NCBI GenBank assembly: GCA_036898135.1
Contig: CM072514.1
Coordinates: forward strand, 86,359,581-86,423,580
DNA: 64,000 bases
Origin: Oncomelania hupensis
Taxonomy: Eukaryota; Mollusca; Gastropoda; Littorinimorpha; Pomatiopsidae
Reading direction: 5' to 3'
Below, one piece after another: positions 48,948-59,751 of the stretch. Each line of letters begins with the position of its first letter. The first letter of the stretch is position 1. Both the position numbers and the translations under genes were made by a program. The notes below the pieces were generated by a model. The model searched no databases and was not told where the DNA came from. It saw nothing but the letters and a program-made list of their open reading frames with translations.

Positions 48948-50360
48948 TTATCTCTGAAAGCACAAGTACGTCTCTTTATCTTTTGGACCCTCGTCCATCT
49001 CTTCATGTTCCATCAACCCCCCGAAACGGTTCTCCGTTTCGAGAGGCTGATGGTGCTTGGAAGAAAGGGGTCCGGGCCTTTGATTTTTTGTCAAAGCCCC
49101 GGAACCCGAACTGCCAGCCGACTTCCTCCCCTTCTCCCCAGCACCGGACTTTGTATCTTCCCTCTCCCCTTCACCCCTTCCAATCTTTCCCTCTCCTCCT
49201 CTGACGCTCTTCTGCTGGGCAACTAGAATTTTAGCCGCCCCAGCAACTACCCGGTCGCTAAAACCGGTCGTTGCTGGTGCGGTGGCATGAGGCCTAGCCT
49301 CCTTTGCAGCAGGTGTGACGGCTTTTGACACGGCCGTCTGCGTGTTGTGGGTGCCGGTTGGGGACGTGCCCGTCGGCACGTTCTCCAGTGGAATCGGTGG
49401 GGCTGGAGAACCCCCCTTTTGAACAAACGTGAGCATTTTTTCCAGAGTGTCCATCCGCTTGCACAACGTTTCAAGAATCTGGGTCATTTTATTTAAGAGA
49501 ATTTCCGTTGCCGGATGTGTGCTAGATTCCACAAGAGGTGTGGAACCAACAACGGACGCAAATGACCTCTCTCGCACAGCCGGCCTACTTTCTGTGACTT
49601 TTCTCCTCGCGTCACTGAAGGAGCCCCTCTCAGTGGCCCGAACCTTTTGAATTTCCAGCTCCAACTGCCACTGAGGGCAATCTTTGGAGCTGGAAGCATG
49701 CTTGCCCGTGCAATTTACACAGCAAATAGGATCTTTGCAAGCATTTTCGTGTTTATCCTTTCCACATTCGCGGCAAATTTCTGTACTTTTGCAGGTCTTG
49801 CTACCGTGACCAAACCTTTGGCAACGGTAGCAGCGCAAAGGCGATGGTGTAAAGGGCGTCACCTTCACCCTAAGGTATCCCACCTTGAGTGACTCCGGCA
49901 ACTTGGCCATTGCAAAGGTCACAAAAAGGGTGTTAGTTGGGATACGTTGGGGTCCTTTGGTGACAAATACCCTCTGCACTGCCGTGACCCCCTGGCTGGA
50001 GAGCTCATCTCGGATTTCCAACTCGGACATATCACACAGGTCCTGACATCGGATGACTCTCTTGGAGGAATTCAACCTTCCATGAACAGAAACTTTGATT
50101 GGTCTATCAACGAAGACAGTCGAATTCCTCTTGAGCAGACAATCCGATGCCCTTTTGGTCGAGCACTCCACCAGGTAGGCCCCAGATCTCAATTTTTTAA
50201 CGTCCTTGAAACCGGTTGTGCAAACGGACTGGAACCCTTTATGGATTTCGAACGGAGACGGCTTGCCTAGTGGCATAGCTGGATCCGCCCCCTCTACAAC
50301 CAAAAAACGAGGCCAGGCCCCTTCCACTCCAGAATCACAAGCTTTTCGTCTCACGTCCAA
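48948..50360 (-). mobile_element. LINE ORF1: zinc-knuckle nucleic-acid-binding protein
   Basis: An intact minus-strand frame of 470 codons starting MDVRRKACDSG, upstream of ORF2 by about 30 bases. After an N-terminal RRM-like/adapter region come three cysteine-rich knuckles: CYRCQRFGHGSKTC, CRECGKDKHENAC and CCVNCTGKHASSSKDC (about residues 178-230). This is the layout of ORF1 in Jockey/I/Nimb-type LINEs. The region after residue 300 is Pro/Thr/Ala- and Gly/Glu/Lys-rich and looks disordered. The product would bind element RNA in the retrotransposition particle. It remains open although ORF2 is broken, which suggests recent decay or chance survival. Confidence 0.9.
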
Positions 50361-51055
50361 GTCACTGTCCGTATCCGTGTCAGAGTCGTCACCGTGAGGT
50401 CGTTTTTTGTTGATGCCATGTTATTAATTGATGAATTCATCCCCCCTGCTCCCCACCCACCACGGAGTCCAACAAGGGGATGCGTCCAAGCGGAAAGTCC
50501 AGCAAGGAAACGCACCAGGGCTACAGGGGGGATATACACCCAGACAATCCCGCACTGCCACTACGGTTTTGTTCAAGTTTGACCCATGAGCCGCAGCCTT
50601 CTAGCAGAGCTAGGGCAATACACGACCAGCCGCTTGACTGACGCGGGCCACGCCAGCCTCCCGTCTAGGAGAAGTCCGGGCCAAAGAGGTGTGTTAGTGT
50701 GAGGGACCGCAGTCCCTCAGTGACCTCAACCTCCAGGATCCCATTCTCCCCCGACACGGGTTGCCCTGCACGGCAAACGCAGGGGGCCAAGAGAAGGCCA
50801 CAGAGAAAAAGAAGGGTAGAAAAAGAAGGAATGATGGGGAAAAAGAAGACAGGGAAAGTCCGGTAAGGCAGAAGAAAGGGAGTCAAAACTGCATAGTATA
50901 CTGGGAGAATTTAAGAGTGAAGAGAATATAGGTGAAAGGACCAATAAGACAGAAACAAGACAAAAGAGAAGAAAAAGGGGTAGGCAACTTGGTCACCCAG
51001 CCAGAGAGAGGCATGGCGTCCACCCCCGGCGCGCGGAGCCGAGCCCGTGGGGGCC
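50361..51055 (-). mobile_element. LINE 5' UTR
   Basis: GC-rich, no frame of its own. It joins the gypsy RT fragment at about 51055, where the RT reading KAAFITPDG breaks off; this marks the LINE 5' end. Confidence 0.65.
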
Positions 51056-51553
51056 CATCAGGAGTTATAAAAGCAGCCTTTGGTATGTCTTGTTGACGCA
51101 CGGGAATTTGCCAATGACCCTTGCTGAGGTCAATCTTCAAGAATATTTTACTCCCCGATAATTGGCAGAAGAGGTCTGCTGCAGTAGGCATCGTCTCAGG
51201 GTCGAAGACGGTGATCTTATTAACCTTCCTAAAGTCGATGCATACTCTGTTACTCCGGTCCTTCTTCTTCAAGACCACGACAGGGGGAACTGGACTCCCT
51301 GATGATGCCCATCTTCAGCATCTCATCTATGTCTTTCTTCAAGGATTCACGGGCCTTGAAAGGGATCGGGAAGGGTTTGGATCAAACGGGAATATTTGAA
51401 ATGAGGTGGACTTCATGTCCGACCAAAGTCGTAGAGACTGGGACATCACTGAAGCTATGGGGAAACTTGCCCATAAGGTCCTTGAGCTCCAACTTTTGAC
51501 ACTCCGTCAAGCTTGGTCCTAGCTTAACATCATCGATGCCTTCTTTGCTGTGT
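51056..51553 (-). mobile_element. Second Gmr1-like element: RT fragment
   Basis: The minus strand encodes LTECQKLELKDLMGKFP, then with a stop and frame changes KARESLKKDIDEMLKMGIIR, SPVVVLKKKDRSNRVCIDF, KVNKITVFDPETM, LSGSKIFLKIDLSKGHWQIP and KAAFITPDG. These are the first RT blocks of a Ty3/gypsy element. The TVFDPE feature fits the Gmr1-like group to which the element at 42199-45095 belongs. It is cut at 51056 by the LINE 5' end; the remaining RT and RNase H are not in the window. Confidence 0.82.
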
Positions 51554-51581
51554 AACCCTAACCCAACCCTACCCTAACCCC
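51554..51581. repeat. Short telomere-like CCCTAA stretch
   Basis: About 28 bases of imperfect TAACCC/CAACCC/TACCC words at the edge of the gypsy RT fragment. A similar GGATTAGGGTTAGGGTTAG lies at 16935-16953. Confidence 0.55.
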
Positions 51582-51899
51582 AGTTGACGTCAGTCTAAAA
51601 ATAGATCTGTACGAGTTCCCTTCATTATTGTCTTTACCCCGAAAGGCTAAGAACGAGTGTTTTTATTGGACAAATGGATCACGTGTTTGATTCTGGTCGC
51701 GCGTGCTTGAGTCGGCTTTCATCACGTGATTGATTAGAGTACAGTCCGAGGAATACTGGTACAGTCATGAATCGAAAAGCGTGTCGGAAAATACCGCAGA
51801 CACACAGCGACGTTCAGTGAGTGGATGAGTACTATTTTGAGACCAGAAACCGGAACAAAACCACCGCTGGCAAAGATAAACGATCGGCAACTTCTCTTC
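51582..51899. other. Unassigned sequence
   Basis: No gene recognised between the RT fragment and the LTR-like fragment. Confidence 0.4.
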
Positions 51900-52190
51900 C
51901 ATATTCTTACAAAAGTTACTACGTCATACAACTTTCCTTAGGGGCCTAGAAATTCTCAGCTGTTTACATTTATCGCGAAGCTTCGATCGATAGTAAACAA
52001 GCAACTCTAGAAAATTCTCCAATAATATCGACCAAATAAAATTATCAACGTTATACAATGCTTCTTCTAACAATGCAAATTCAAATCAAAGGTAAATACT
52101 TTCTGTTATTGAATGCTTTGCAAAACAAAACGATCGGATCTATCTTGCGCGTCTCACACGTACTATCGTGCGCGTCGCAAACGTACTTTA
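51900..52190 (-). mobile_element. LTR-like fragment related to the Gmr1-like LTR
   Basis: Shares TACGTCATACA, AATATCGACCAAA, TATCAACGTTATACAA, CAAATCAAAGGTAAATA and TATTGAATGCTTTGCAAAAC with 45990-46215. The terminal inverted ends are not both identifiable, so it is a partial LTR, perhaps of the element whose RT lies at 51056-51553. Confidence 0.75.
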
Positions 52191-52237
52191 TAAAATAAAT
52201 TATTCTCATAAAATAAATTTTATTATTATTATTACTT

Positions 52238-52299
<62 letters not shown>

Positions 52300-52303
52300 T
52301 TTA

Positions 52304-52376
<73 letters not shown>

Positions 52377-52378
52377 GC
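52191..52378. repeat. (ATT)n/(AAT)n inverted microsatellite
   Basis: TAA triplets at 52240-52340 followed by ATT triplets to 52376, giving complementary arms. Confidence 0.95.
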
Positions 52379-52673
52379 TCTGATGGCTGTACTATATCTT
52401 ATCAAGTTTCATTGTGATCGACAAAAATGGTTTTATTTTGGGGTGAGTAGACAGACTCACAAAGCTATGCATGTGTGTCAAAACATGTGCTGCAAATGGG
52501 GGTATTTTAATGTTGAGGGCAGGGTAAAACAATAGGCCGAGAGGGATTGGGGGTTGGGGAGAGAGGCTGGAACATCCAGTTTTACTTGTCTGCCATTCTA
52601 GACCGTGTTTCCCCGAATTATTACTGATGAGATCATATTCATGAGGTAGTTTTTCCTGCCCTTTTCTTCTCAG
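52379..52673. other. Intron or upstream sequence of the GIMAP locus
   Basis: No exon recognised; it ends in a pyrimidine-rich CCCTTTTCTTCTCAG acceptor at 52673. Confidence 0.5.
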
Positions 52674-53101
52674 ATTGTGGACACTCCAGACGTGATCACT
52701 TCAGGATACCCTGAAGAGGCGACAATGATAAAATTTCAAGAGTGGCAGCAAAAGGCGTATCGTGATGTCCCTACAGCTTTTCTCATGACCATTAAACTCC
52801 GCAGATTTACACCTGGAGACCAAAAACTCTATTCTCGGTATCTGGAATTCCTGCCACCTGGTTCAGAAGACAATCTCATTCTAGCAATCACGTTCTGCGA
52901 AAATACTGCAGAACCTGTTGACAAGGAAGTACAGAAACATGACTTTCTGAAGCGTCTGATAGAAAAGGCAAACGGACGTTACCTTGCATTTGCCGAGAAT
53001 GACGACTCCAAACATCTTGAGGAAAACAAGAAGAATATGCTCAAATTGATGAAAGAAATGGCTGTTGTACAATTCACACCCAGAAAGAAGGAGAAAGAAA
53101 G
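52674..53101 (+). CDS. AIG1/GIMAP-like GTPase module 1, second exon
   Basis: The exon starts after the acceptor CTTCTCAG and reads IVDTPDV, the G3 region of AIG1-type GTPases. It continues with the family's conserved box between G3 and G4 (VPTAFLMTIKLRRFTPGDQ) and a G5-like YLAFAEND. The canonical DTPG is DTPD, and no (T/N)KxD-like G4 is visible (ITFCENTAEP stands there). A donor G|GTATG at 53102 after AAA GAA AG leaves phase 2, matching modules 2 and 3. If it is not used, the frame stops at 53187-53189. The P-loop exon that should precede it is not found between 51550 and 52673, so it lies upstream or was lost to transposon insertion. It is more diverged than modules 2 and 3 are from each other. 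Confidence 0.8.
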
Positions 53102-53510
53102 GTATGATAGTATTAATCAGCAAGTCCAAATCATCAAATCGTTGTTACTGTGTAATATGTATAATCTGAATGTTAAAGAAAGAAAATAAATGGTGAACTA
53201 TTCATTTTGAATCGCTTGATACATTTTTGGCTTCTAGTTCATCGAGGATCATAACGTTCAAGCGTCAGTCAGTCCCATATCAAATACATTTTTAATACTC
53301 TTAACAATTTTCGGCTGTACCCTGTAAGCAATGAATAACTAACTTAACAATTTTTAGACGGGGCTATGCAAATCTCTATTACGTTTCATTGGAGGTATAA
53401 ATACCCTTTGCCATTAAAATGTGAAAATCTGTAGAATCTCTACTTAAACTAAAATGACGTCACTTGTATGTGCAAAACTTTACAAAATAGGCGGCTTATT
53501 GTTTTTTCAG
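53102..53510 (+). other. Intron between GIMAP modules 1 and 2
   Basis: 409 bases from GTATG to the acceptor TTGTTTTTTCAG. A Z-associated scrap, CCCTGTAAGCAATGAATAAC, is at 53319. The last 100 bases match those before 57635, which shows duplication including intron sequence. Confidence 0.6.
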
Positions 53511-53712
53511 CACGCATGCGTCAAATCTTCCAGGAAGGCCTACGTACCGTGTGGTGGTGATGGGAAAGCAAGGTTCGGGCAAGAGCACAGTGTGCAACAA
53601 GATACTTGGACGTACTGCCGATGGTCCTTTTCCTGTCTATTCTAGCACGAGTGGAAAACAGACTACCCATTACCAGTGTGAATCCACTAACACCGGTGAC
53701 TTTCATCTTTGT
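53511..53712 (+). CDS. AIG1/GIMAP-like module 2, P-loop exon
   Basis: A 202-base exon bounded by TTTTTTCAG and CTTTGT|GTAAGT. One base completes a codon begun in the previous exon, then 67 open codons follow: a Pro/Arg-rich lead, then YRVVVMGKQGSGKSTVCNKI with the G1 P-loop GxxxxGKST, and the GKQTTHYQC stretch where the AIG1 G2 threonine lies. The reading frame is the one least visible to ORF finders because the exon has no start codon of its own. The exon ends in phase 0 and joins the exon at 54380, giving HLC|VVDTPDAFG. The product would bind guanine nucleotide. GIMAP proteins are typically membrane-associated and act in immune-cell survival and host defence; that role is inferred from the family only. 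Confidence 0.87.
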
Positions 53713-54379
53713 GTAAGTAAAGTTGTAAAACAGTCCTCGCGCAGTTCATCAACCCCATCTGTGATAGGAAATAGGCTGAGTTAAAGTATCGGCATGGTAA
53801 AAAATAACCAAGATCCGTAGTCATTTTTGTGATAATGCAAATCATTACTGTTTGCGAACAGAAACTTGAAATACGGACCGACTAAGCAACCGACCGAATG
53901 AGCGACCAACGGACTTGCCACTGAATGAATGGCCATAAGTTGAAGTAGTACTTGTATTCCAAAAATATCCTAAAAATAAGTTCAGCCGTATTTCAGATCT
54001 CGAGCCAAGCGACTGCGTTAGAGCTAATTCGATGGCATAGGAAGCTGGTTCCTAACCTGGGTCACTTTCCTATGTAGTTTAAATAAAATCTTATTCTTAG
54101 AATCTTACAGTTACATTTTAGGACCGGCTATTTCATTGCTGTTCCTCCTAGGTGAACGTACATCGATGTTTTTTCTTTGTTTTTAAATGTGTGTGGTGTG
54201 GTGTAGTGGTAGTGTGTGTGTGTGTTGTTCGTTTTTTACAGGATACTATTTAAAATTATGTATTTGTTTATGCCATTGAAGCTACTACGTTACCTTGGTC
54301 CTAATTTCCACCTAATAACAGTGATGTATCGATTTTTCCCTTGTTCACACATAATACAAAATAGTCTTTTTCTTTCCAG
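53713..54379 (+). other. Intron within GIMAP module 2
   Basis: 667 bases from GTAAGT to TTTCTTTCCAG. Includes a GTGTGTGGTGTGG stretch near 54190. The first ~55 bases match the equivalent intron at 57837. Confidence 0.7.
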
Positions 54380-54849
54380 GTAGTGGACACACCAGACGCT
54401 TTCGGCATGGGATTTCCTGAGCCTGCCGCTGAGAGCACATTCAAAGAATGGGAGCGCCAAGGGTCCCCGAACTGCCCTACTGTCATCGTGCTCACAATGC
54501 GTGTAGACATTTTTATAAACGTAGACATTGTAGAATACTACACAAGGTACCTTTCCAGAATCCCAGATAATTATCACAACAATATTATTGTAGCTTTCAC
54601 GTTTGCGGAATGTCTAGAAGGAAGAATGGAAGAAATTGAACAGAGCTATGCAAAAGACATTCTCCAAAAGACTGGCAAGAACTACATTGTCTTCTCTTTA
54701 AACGAAAAGCAAGAGAGACTGACTGACACTATTGACAAACTGAAAGCCTTTCTAGTTGCAGTGGAAAGGAAACCGACAGAGAAACCCAAGGCATCAACCT
54801 CCGGCGCCACTGCAGCCAGTCCACACATGCCTTCTCCCACTGTGGTGAG
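54380..54849 (+). CDS. AIG1/GIMAP-like module 2, second exon
   Basis: A 470-base exon reading VVDTPDAFGMG (G3), CPTVIVLTMRVDIF (AIG1 conserved box), IIVAFTFAECLEG (G4 position, without the usual Asp-containing motif), YIVFSLNEKQERLTD (G5-like) and a linker with one copy of ERKPTEKPKASTSG. It ends ACT GTG GTG AG|GTAAAA in phase 2. Together with the P-loop exon it gives 672 bases (224 codons), so the two-exon module is length-symmetric and could be joined to the next P-loop exon at 57635, which starts with the single base that completes AGC. Without splicing the frame stops a few bases later. By eye it is well above 90% identical to the exon at 59752 outside the linker repeat. Confidence 0.88.
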
Positions 54850-54892
54850 GTAAAACGATTTTCATTTGAACTTAACACATTACATTTTAAAT

Positions 54893-56500
54893 TTAAACTG
54901 TGGTTGAAAAAGTCAGAGTAGTACTCTGTCCATCTATCAAAGACTTTTGTAAGATACAAATCAAGCATGCTTTGTATAGTGGAGACCTTGGGCTGTTTAA
55001 CACTTGTCAGCCGCTTCACAGTCTGGTAGGCCTTCGTGCTCTCTTTTTGTTCAGATTGTTCTCTATTTCCTGGCATTGCTCTTCTATCCAGTTCTCCTTT
55101 GCTGCGCGCATGCCTTTTTGGATGTCACTGTTGATTTTTTTTGGTAGGCATCAGCTGCCTGTGAGGTGTTCTATTTCCTTTTAATCTCTGTTCGTTTGTC
55201 ACACAGGTCAAAAAGTTCACGTATGATTTGCTGCTGCTTCTTTCGGTGGTGCTTGCCAAGATCTCAGTTGCAGCATATGCCACTGCTGAGTTGAACATGA
55301 TGGTCATGGTGTTGTCATCTGCTTCACCAGCTCCCAAAATGAGCAGGGTACAAATTTCCCTCCAATTGTGGCTTGGAATATTTCTGCCACCTTCGGGCCT
55401 TGCAATTCTTCCGGGTCGAACTTCAGCCTGTTGCAACTTTCTGGGTTCACTCTCTTCAAGTGGAGCCGAAAAGACAACATCACGAGATCGTGGTCACTTC
55501 CGATGCTTGCTCCTAAAAAAAGTGCGATCTGAAGCGTTTCTTGACGATGATCTAGTCATTCTGTTCGTTATGCTCCTGCCTGGGACTGTGCCAGATCCAT
55601 CGTCTGGATATTTTGTGGGGACCAAGCGTGTCTGCCAGTATCGGATTGTTGTATCTGACAAACTCCCAGAGTCTCAGACCTCTGTCAATTATCTCGTATT
55701 TGCAGTGGGGTCCACATGTGTGTCTAAAGTTGTATATTGGCCAACCTTGGCATTCCAGTCGCCTTGCACTATGCCTATGTCCTGCAGATGTACAAATCAT
55801 TCTACTTCACTGTCGTCATAGTCTGATGTTGGGGCATAGGCTTGGATGATGGTGATGTTGAAGAGGAGCTGCTCTTAGACTAGAATGTCTTTGTGGACCA
55901 AGAAACCAACGCCGTGTTCGTGCCTGTAATCTCTCTCGCTGAAATAAAGCTTGTGGCCTTTGTCAGTCGTTATTTGACATAAGCCTTTCCAGCGCATTTC
56001 GGTAATACCTAAAATGTTTCGTCGATAGTGGTCCAGCTCGTGGGCCACTTCTTTTAATTTTCCCACCACAGTTAGGGTCCTGACATTCCAGGTTCATGTG
56101 AGGATATTATCTCTCGTGCGGATCTTGCAAAGTTGTCCATCAGTAACCCACTTATCACCTTCGTCCTGGTGGCCAACGGAATTCGCGGTCCTTGTTGACC
56201 CGGGCGACGACGGATCCGGAATGGAGTTAGCAGTTCTTTTCATCATATGGTGTGTGTCTTGGGCAAAAAAGACTTGGCGGGGCCCAATCCTCTCCAGGCC
56301 AGAGTTGAAATCAACCACTGCAGTGTGTCTCGCCTTGATCCCGAGCACACGGTCGTTGAACCGTGAGAGGTTCCTGTGTAGAAGACTTTCGCCCAGAGAT
56401 ACCATGCTGACATCACCCCTGTTAGTCGCCTCTTACGACACGCCGGGAAACGTTTGGGTCTATTCTAATCAGTGCCCGAATCCACAGGGTAACAAATCTT
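54893..56500 (-). mobile_element. RTE-like LINE copy L7, 5' half
   Basis: Minus-strand 5' portion of the RTE family. A leader ORF (56405 to 56094) starts MVSLGESLLHRN, then TWNVRTLTVVGKLKEVAHEL, ITEMRWKGL and RHEHGVGFLVHKDI of the endonuclease. Further blocks appear in shifted frames: GDWNAK region near 55780, HKISRRWIWHSP near 55590 and a VSTIQSM...RWTEYYSDFF region near 54930. It stops just before the RT finger region at about 54893. The 3' half is missing, the reverse of usual LINE truncation. The insert lies in the intron after GIMAP module 2; the corresponding intron after module 3 lacks it. Confidence 0.85.
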
Positions 56501-56509
56501 GCAAGTGGC

Positions 56510-57495
56510 ATAACTTCTCAGAAACTATTTCATCAGTCGCAAGCAAATTAGTAGGATGGAATAAACCCATAAGACCTCAAAAATGATTGGTGAATGAATG
56601 ATTTCACTTCAAGGTCAATACCGCAGGATCAGGAAATTTTAGTAAAAAAAAGACAATTGTTCACATTCAATTTCGTTTCTAAGTTATTGATGGTAAACTT
56701 ATGATTCTTTGATGCAATGATATCAATGAGACACACACGCTATGCAAAAATCGTCCATCTTGTTCCAAGGTCAAGGTCATTGAAGATGTACAAAGTCGTT
56801 TCATATGGGTACTTTGAAGTACCCTTGACCCTAAATTATAAAAGATTGAAAGTCCAAGCTTGTAGTATGTAGGGATAATATATATTCGTTGTTGCGTTGA
56901 CCTTGAAGGTCAAAATCATTTTAGGCCTTACAAAAACATAACAAAAGTTTCACCCTACAGAGGAACGAGGCTATTTTAGACCTATTGAATGGATCAATAT
57001 GGGATTACTTGATCATACATGAGCATCAGAGATCGGGTGACGGTTAAGGTCATTTTTCTTTTTTTTTATTCACACAAAATCACATTTTGACAAAACAACA
57101 AAACAAAAACATCAGTACACTCACACATAACAAACTTTGTGATACAAAGTCATACAATTCACACATCAGCTTACTATATTGACCTAGGAATATTATTTAA
57201 GTGGTTGTGTCTTCTAAGCAGAACACAAGCTACAAGACAATCCACTGTCCTCATTTACACCGTTTCTTGGCATAATACAACTTGCTGTAGTTTATTCGTT
57301 TCTATGTGTGTGTCCATTTGGAACCAATGGTCAATGTAATCTCAAGGTCAAGATAACCACAAGATCAAATTCAGTATTACTTCATATTTTAATGCTACCG
57401 TTTTGTTTCGGTTTTTCTGGGCGCTAATTTTTATGTAGAATATTGCAAATTCAATAAGAAGCATGTGAGTCATATTAACTTTGTCCTACTATTTA
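56510..57495 (-). mobile_element. Dispersed repeat R, copy 2
   Basis: Inverse copy of the R repeat at 29104-30785, with the same order of AAGGTCA-rich blocks (CCAAGGTCAAGGTCATTG near 56766; GACCTTGAAGGTCAAAATC near 56919). It is interrupted at about 57057-57325 by a minus-strand retroposon 3' end (GTGTGAATAAAAAAAAG). It lies in the intron before GIMAP module 3. Confidence 0.7.
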
Positions 57496-57634
57496 GATAG
57501 GGATTGAAAAACCTTAATACGTTTAAATTTTGCCATTTAGAAATGTGAAACTGTTTAGAAGCTCTAATTAACATAAAATGATGTCACGTGTATTTGTAAA
57601 TCTTTATAAAATAAGCGGCTTATTGTTTTTTCAG

Positions 57635-57836
57635 CCCGCATGGGTCAAATCTTCCAGGAAGGCCTACGTACCGTGTGGTGGTGATGGGAAAGGTAGGCTC
57701 GGGCAAGAGCACAGTGTGCAACAAGCTACTGGGACGTACTGCCGATGGTCCTTTTCCTGTCTATTCTAGCTTGATTGGAAAACAGACTACTGATTACCAG
57801 TGTGAATCCACTAACATCGGCGACTTTCATCTTTGT
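57635..57836 (+). CDS. AIG1/GIMAP-like module 3, P-loop exon
   Basis: 202 bases, the same length, splice sites and phases as the exon at 53511 and nearly identical to it. It reads YRVVVMGKVGSGKSTVCNKL with an intact G1, then GKQTTDYQC. The preceding ~100 intron bases also match those before 53511 (including ATAAGCGGCTTATTG next to the acceptor), so exon and flanking intron were duplicated together. It ends CTTTGT|GTAAGT in phase 0. Whether it is the third module of one long protein or the start of a separate gene depends on whether an initiator exon exists; I see no ATG-bearing first exon between 54850 and 57634. Confidence 0.87.
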
Positions 57837-58120
57837 GTAAGTAAAGTTGTAAAACTGTCCTCACCCAGTTCATCAACCCCACCCGTAAAAAGAAGAATGG
57901 AATCAATGAGCTGCCAAATGACCGCGACCGACTGACCAACTAATGGACTTGCCATTGAATAATTGGCCAAAAGTTGAAGTAGTACCAAAAATCGTCAAAA
58001 TCGGTTCAGCAGTCTTCCAGTTATCGAGAAAAACGTGTTTAGTAATCTGGCCCAAGCGACCTTGCCTTTGAGGTAGATCAAATTCGATGGCACGGGAAGC
58101 CGTTTACTAACCTTAGTAAT

Positions 58121-58660
58121 TGTTACACGGCAATAGTCGATTCAGCCCCAAGTCTTGTGTAACTCCAATTTGTTATCCATGCAACCCGCTCACTCAGCCA
58201 CAAGGCAGGAGTCGTCGTTATGTCTTCCAGCTTTATTCAGCAACCAGCATCAACAACTGCATACAAGCTCTTTCCAAAAACTAACTTTCACAATTCGTTC
58301 GTTCGTTCGTTCGTTAATTAGATTAACGTCCCTACTTTCACAAGCAGATAGCACGCTTCTTATATGGAGTCTATCAACAAGCTAGAAAAACGCGGAACGT
58401 TCCAGAGTAACATAATTAGCCAATCAAAATAAAACTCGTCGCCGGAGTTACGCACCCTCTGAAGTCAGAGTACTTTCTATATTCATCTCGAAGATTCGAA
58501 AACAAATAATCACAATATATCGCCTCACGAAACAAATAGATTTTACACAAGGCTCCTCCAGCAACGGCATAGATGAAAGAAAAGTAAAAGCTATTATCGC
58601 GTGCCTGGTGCCTGAATACAATTGTCTCTGAAAATCAAAGAGAGTGTCTCAATCGTAACA
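58121..58660 (-). mobile_element. Solo LTR related to the Gmr1-like LTR
   Basis: 540 bases beginning TGTTACACGG and ending CGTAACA on the + strand, i.e. the same TGTTAC/GTAACA ends as the LTR at 45629-46264. Shared inner blocks include GATTCAGCCCC, TGTGTAACTC, GCAACCCG and AACAACTGCATACAA. Flanking 5-mers (GTAAT, CTACC) do not match, so the target duplication has decayed or the ends are slightly off. No internal region is present. Confidence 0.75.
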
Positions 58661-58881
58661 CTACCTCCTACACAAGAAGAAATTTTCTTAATTTCTGTCA
58701 AACAACAGGGTACTGTCGACCTAATTGGTCTGGGTACTGTCGGCATTCTTTACACATACACTACGCTCAGAAAATCAGCACCAACATTGTCCAATGCTTT
58801 CATGGATCATACCCTCATGTAAAAGTTTTGCAAGTACATCGCCCATCTCAAGATGCGACTGTTCACAAATCTAGCAGAGTT

Positions 58882-59480
58882 CAAGTTAGTTATTCATTGC
58901 TAATAGGGTCCAGCGGACTGCAAAGAGCCTAATCAGGACCACAACTTGGTTGAAAGAACTCACCCCTGATCCGTACAAAAGATCTCCTGAAACAACCGAA
59001 GTGGTAACTCTGAAAGCACTCCACCAGCCGGTCACTTTACAATAAAGGCATCCCACGCAAGGGACGCTCAGACTATACTCTAATATATCGAACCCCCGCT
59101 TACCAAAAACAAAATAAAATATAAACATCATTATAAAATATCAACAAAACACATACATAAAAAATGCCTACATTGTTAAATAATAATATCATAAGAAGCC
59201 CCAGTGACCATTTGGCAGAAAGCGTCCAATATTCCCAAGCTGACCCAACAGACTTCGTACACAAAAGAGAAGTTTTGGAAGAGTTTTTAACATAAATGGT
59301 TGGTGACTCGCCTAGCGAAGAAGATAGTATAGTAGATTGCTAGAACAGAGAAGGAATGAGAAATAATAAAGGAGAAAGACAGCAACAGTGGGAATTTAAA
59401 GCACTAAATTTCCAGAACGTGGGGATACTTTTAATACGGAAACCCCCGGTATTACCACGTGTTGGGAGGGGAGAGGGGGT
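58882..59480 (-). mobile_element. Dispersed repeat Z, copy 2
   Basis: Begins (+ strand) with TTAGTTATTCATTGC and GGGTCCAGCGGACTGCAAAG, then follows Z copy 1 (20156-20766) through CGGTCACTTTACAATAAAG and GGCAGAAAGCGTCCAATATT to a GGAAACCCCCGG end. Confidence 0.75.
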
Positions 59481-59751
59481 TAAGGGGGAGGTAGCAGAAT
59501 TTAAGTAGGAACAGCTTCTTGCTGGCGCAACTAACCAGAAATACCCTTCGTGTTCTTGCATCCGTTCGGGGATGTGGAGCGTTCAAAATCTTGGTTGTTG
59601 CTTTTTTTTACAGAATAGTCTACTATTTATAAATATGTCTTTGTTTATGCCATGACACATGACACCTTGGTCCTGATTTGCACCTAATGACAGTGATGTA
59701 TCGATTTTTCCTTTGTTCACACGTAATACAAAATAGTCTTTTTCTTTCCAG

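Larger units (their letters stand above)
57837..59751 (+). other. Intron within GIMAP module 3, with LTR and Z repeat
   Basis: 1,915 bases from GTAAGT to TTTCTTTCCAG, longer than its module 2 counterpart because it holds an LTR (58121-58660) and a Z repeat (about 58882-59480). The bases just before the acceptor match those before 54380. Confidence 0.7.

Noticed and set aside
53454..53645. Frames over the GIMAP P-loop exons starting with an upstream ATG (also 57578-57769)
   Set aside because: They run through the splice acceptor in the wrong frame and miss the P-loop. The frame reading VVVMGKQGSGKST is the right one.
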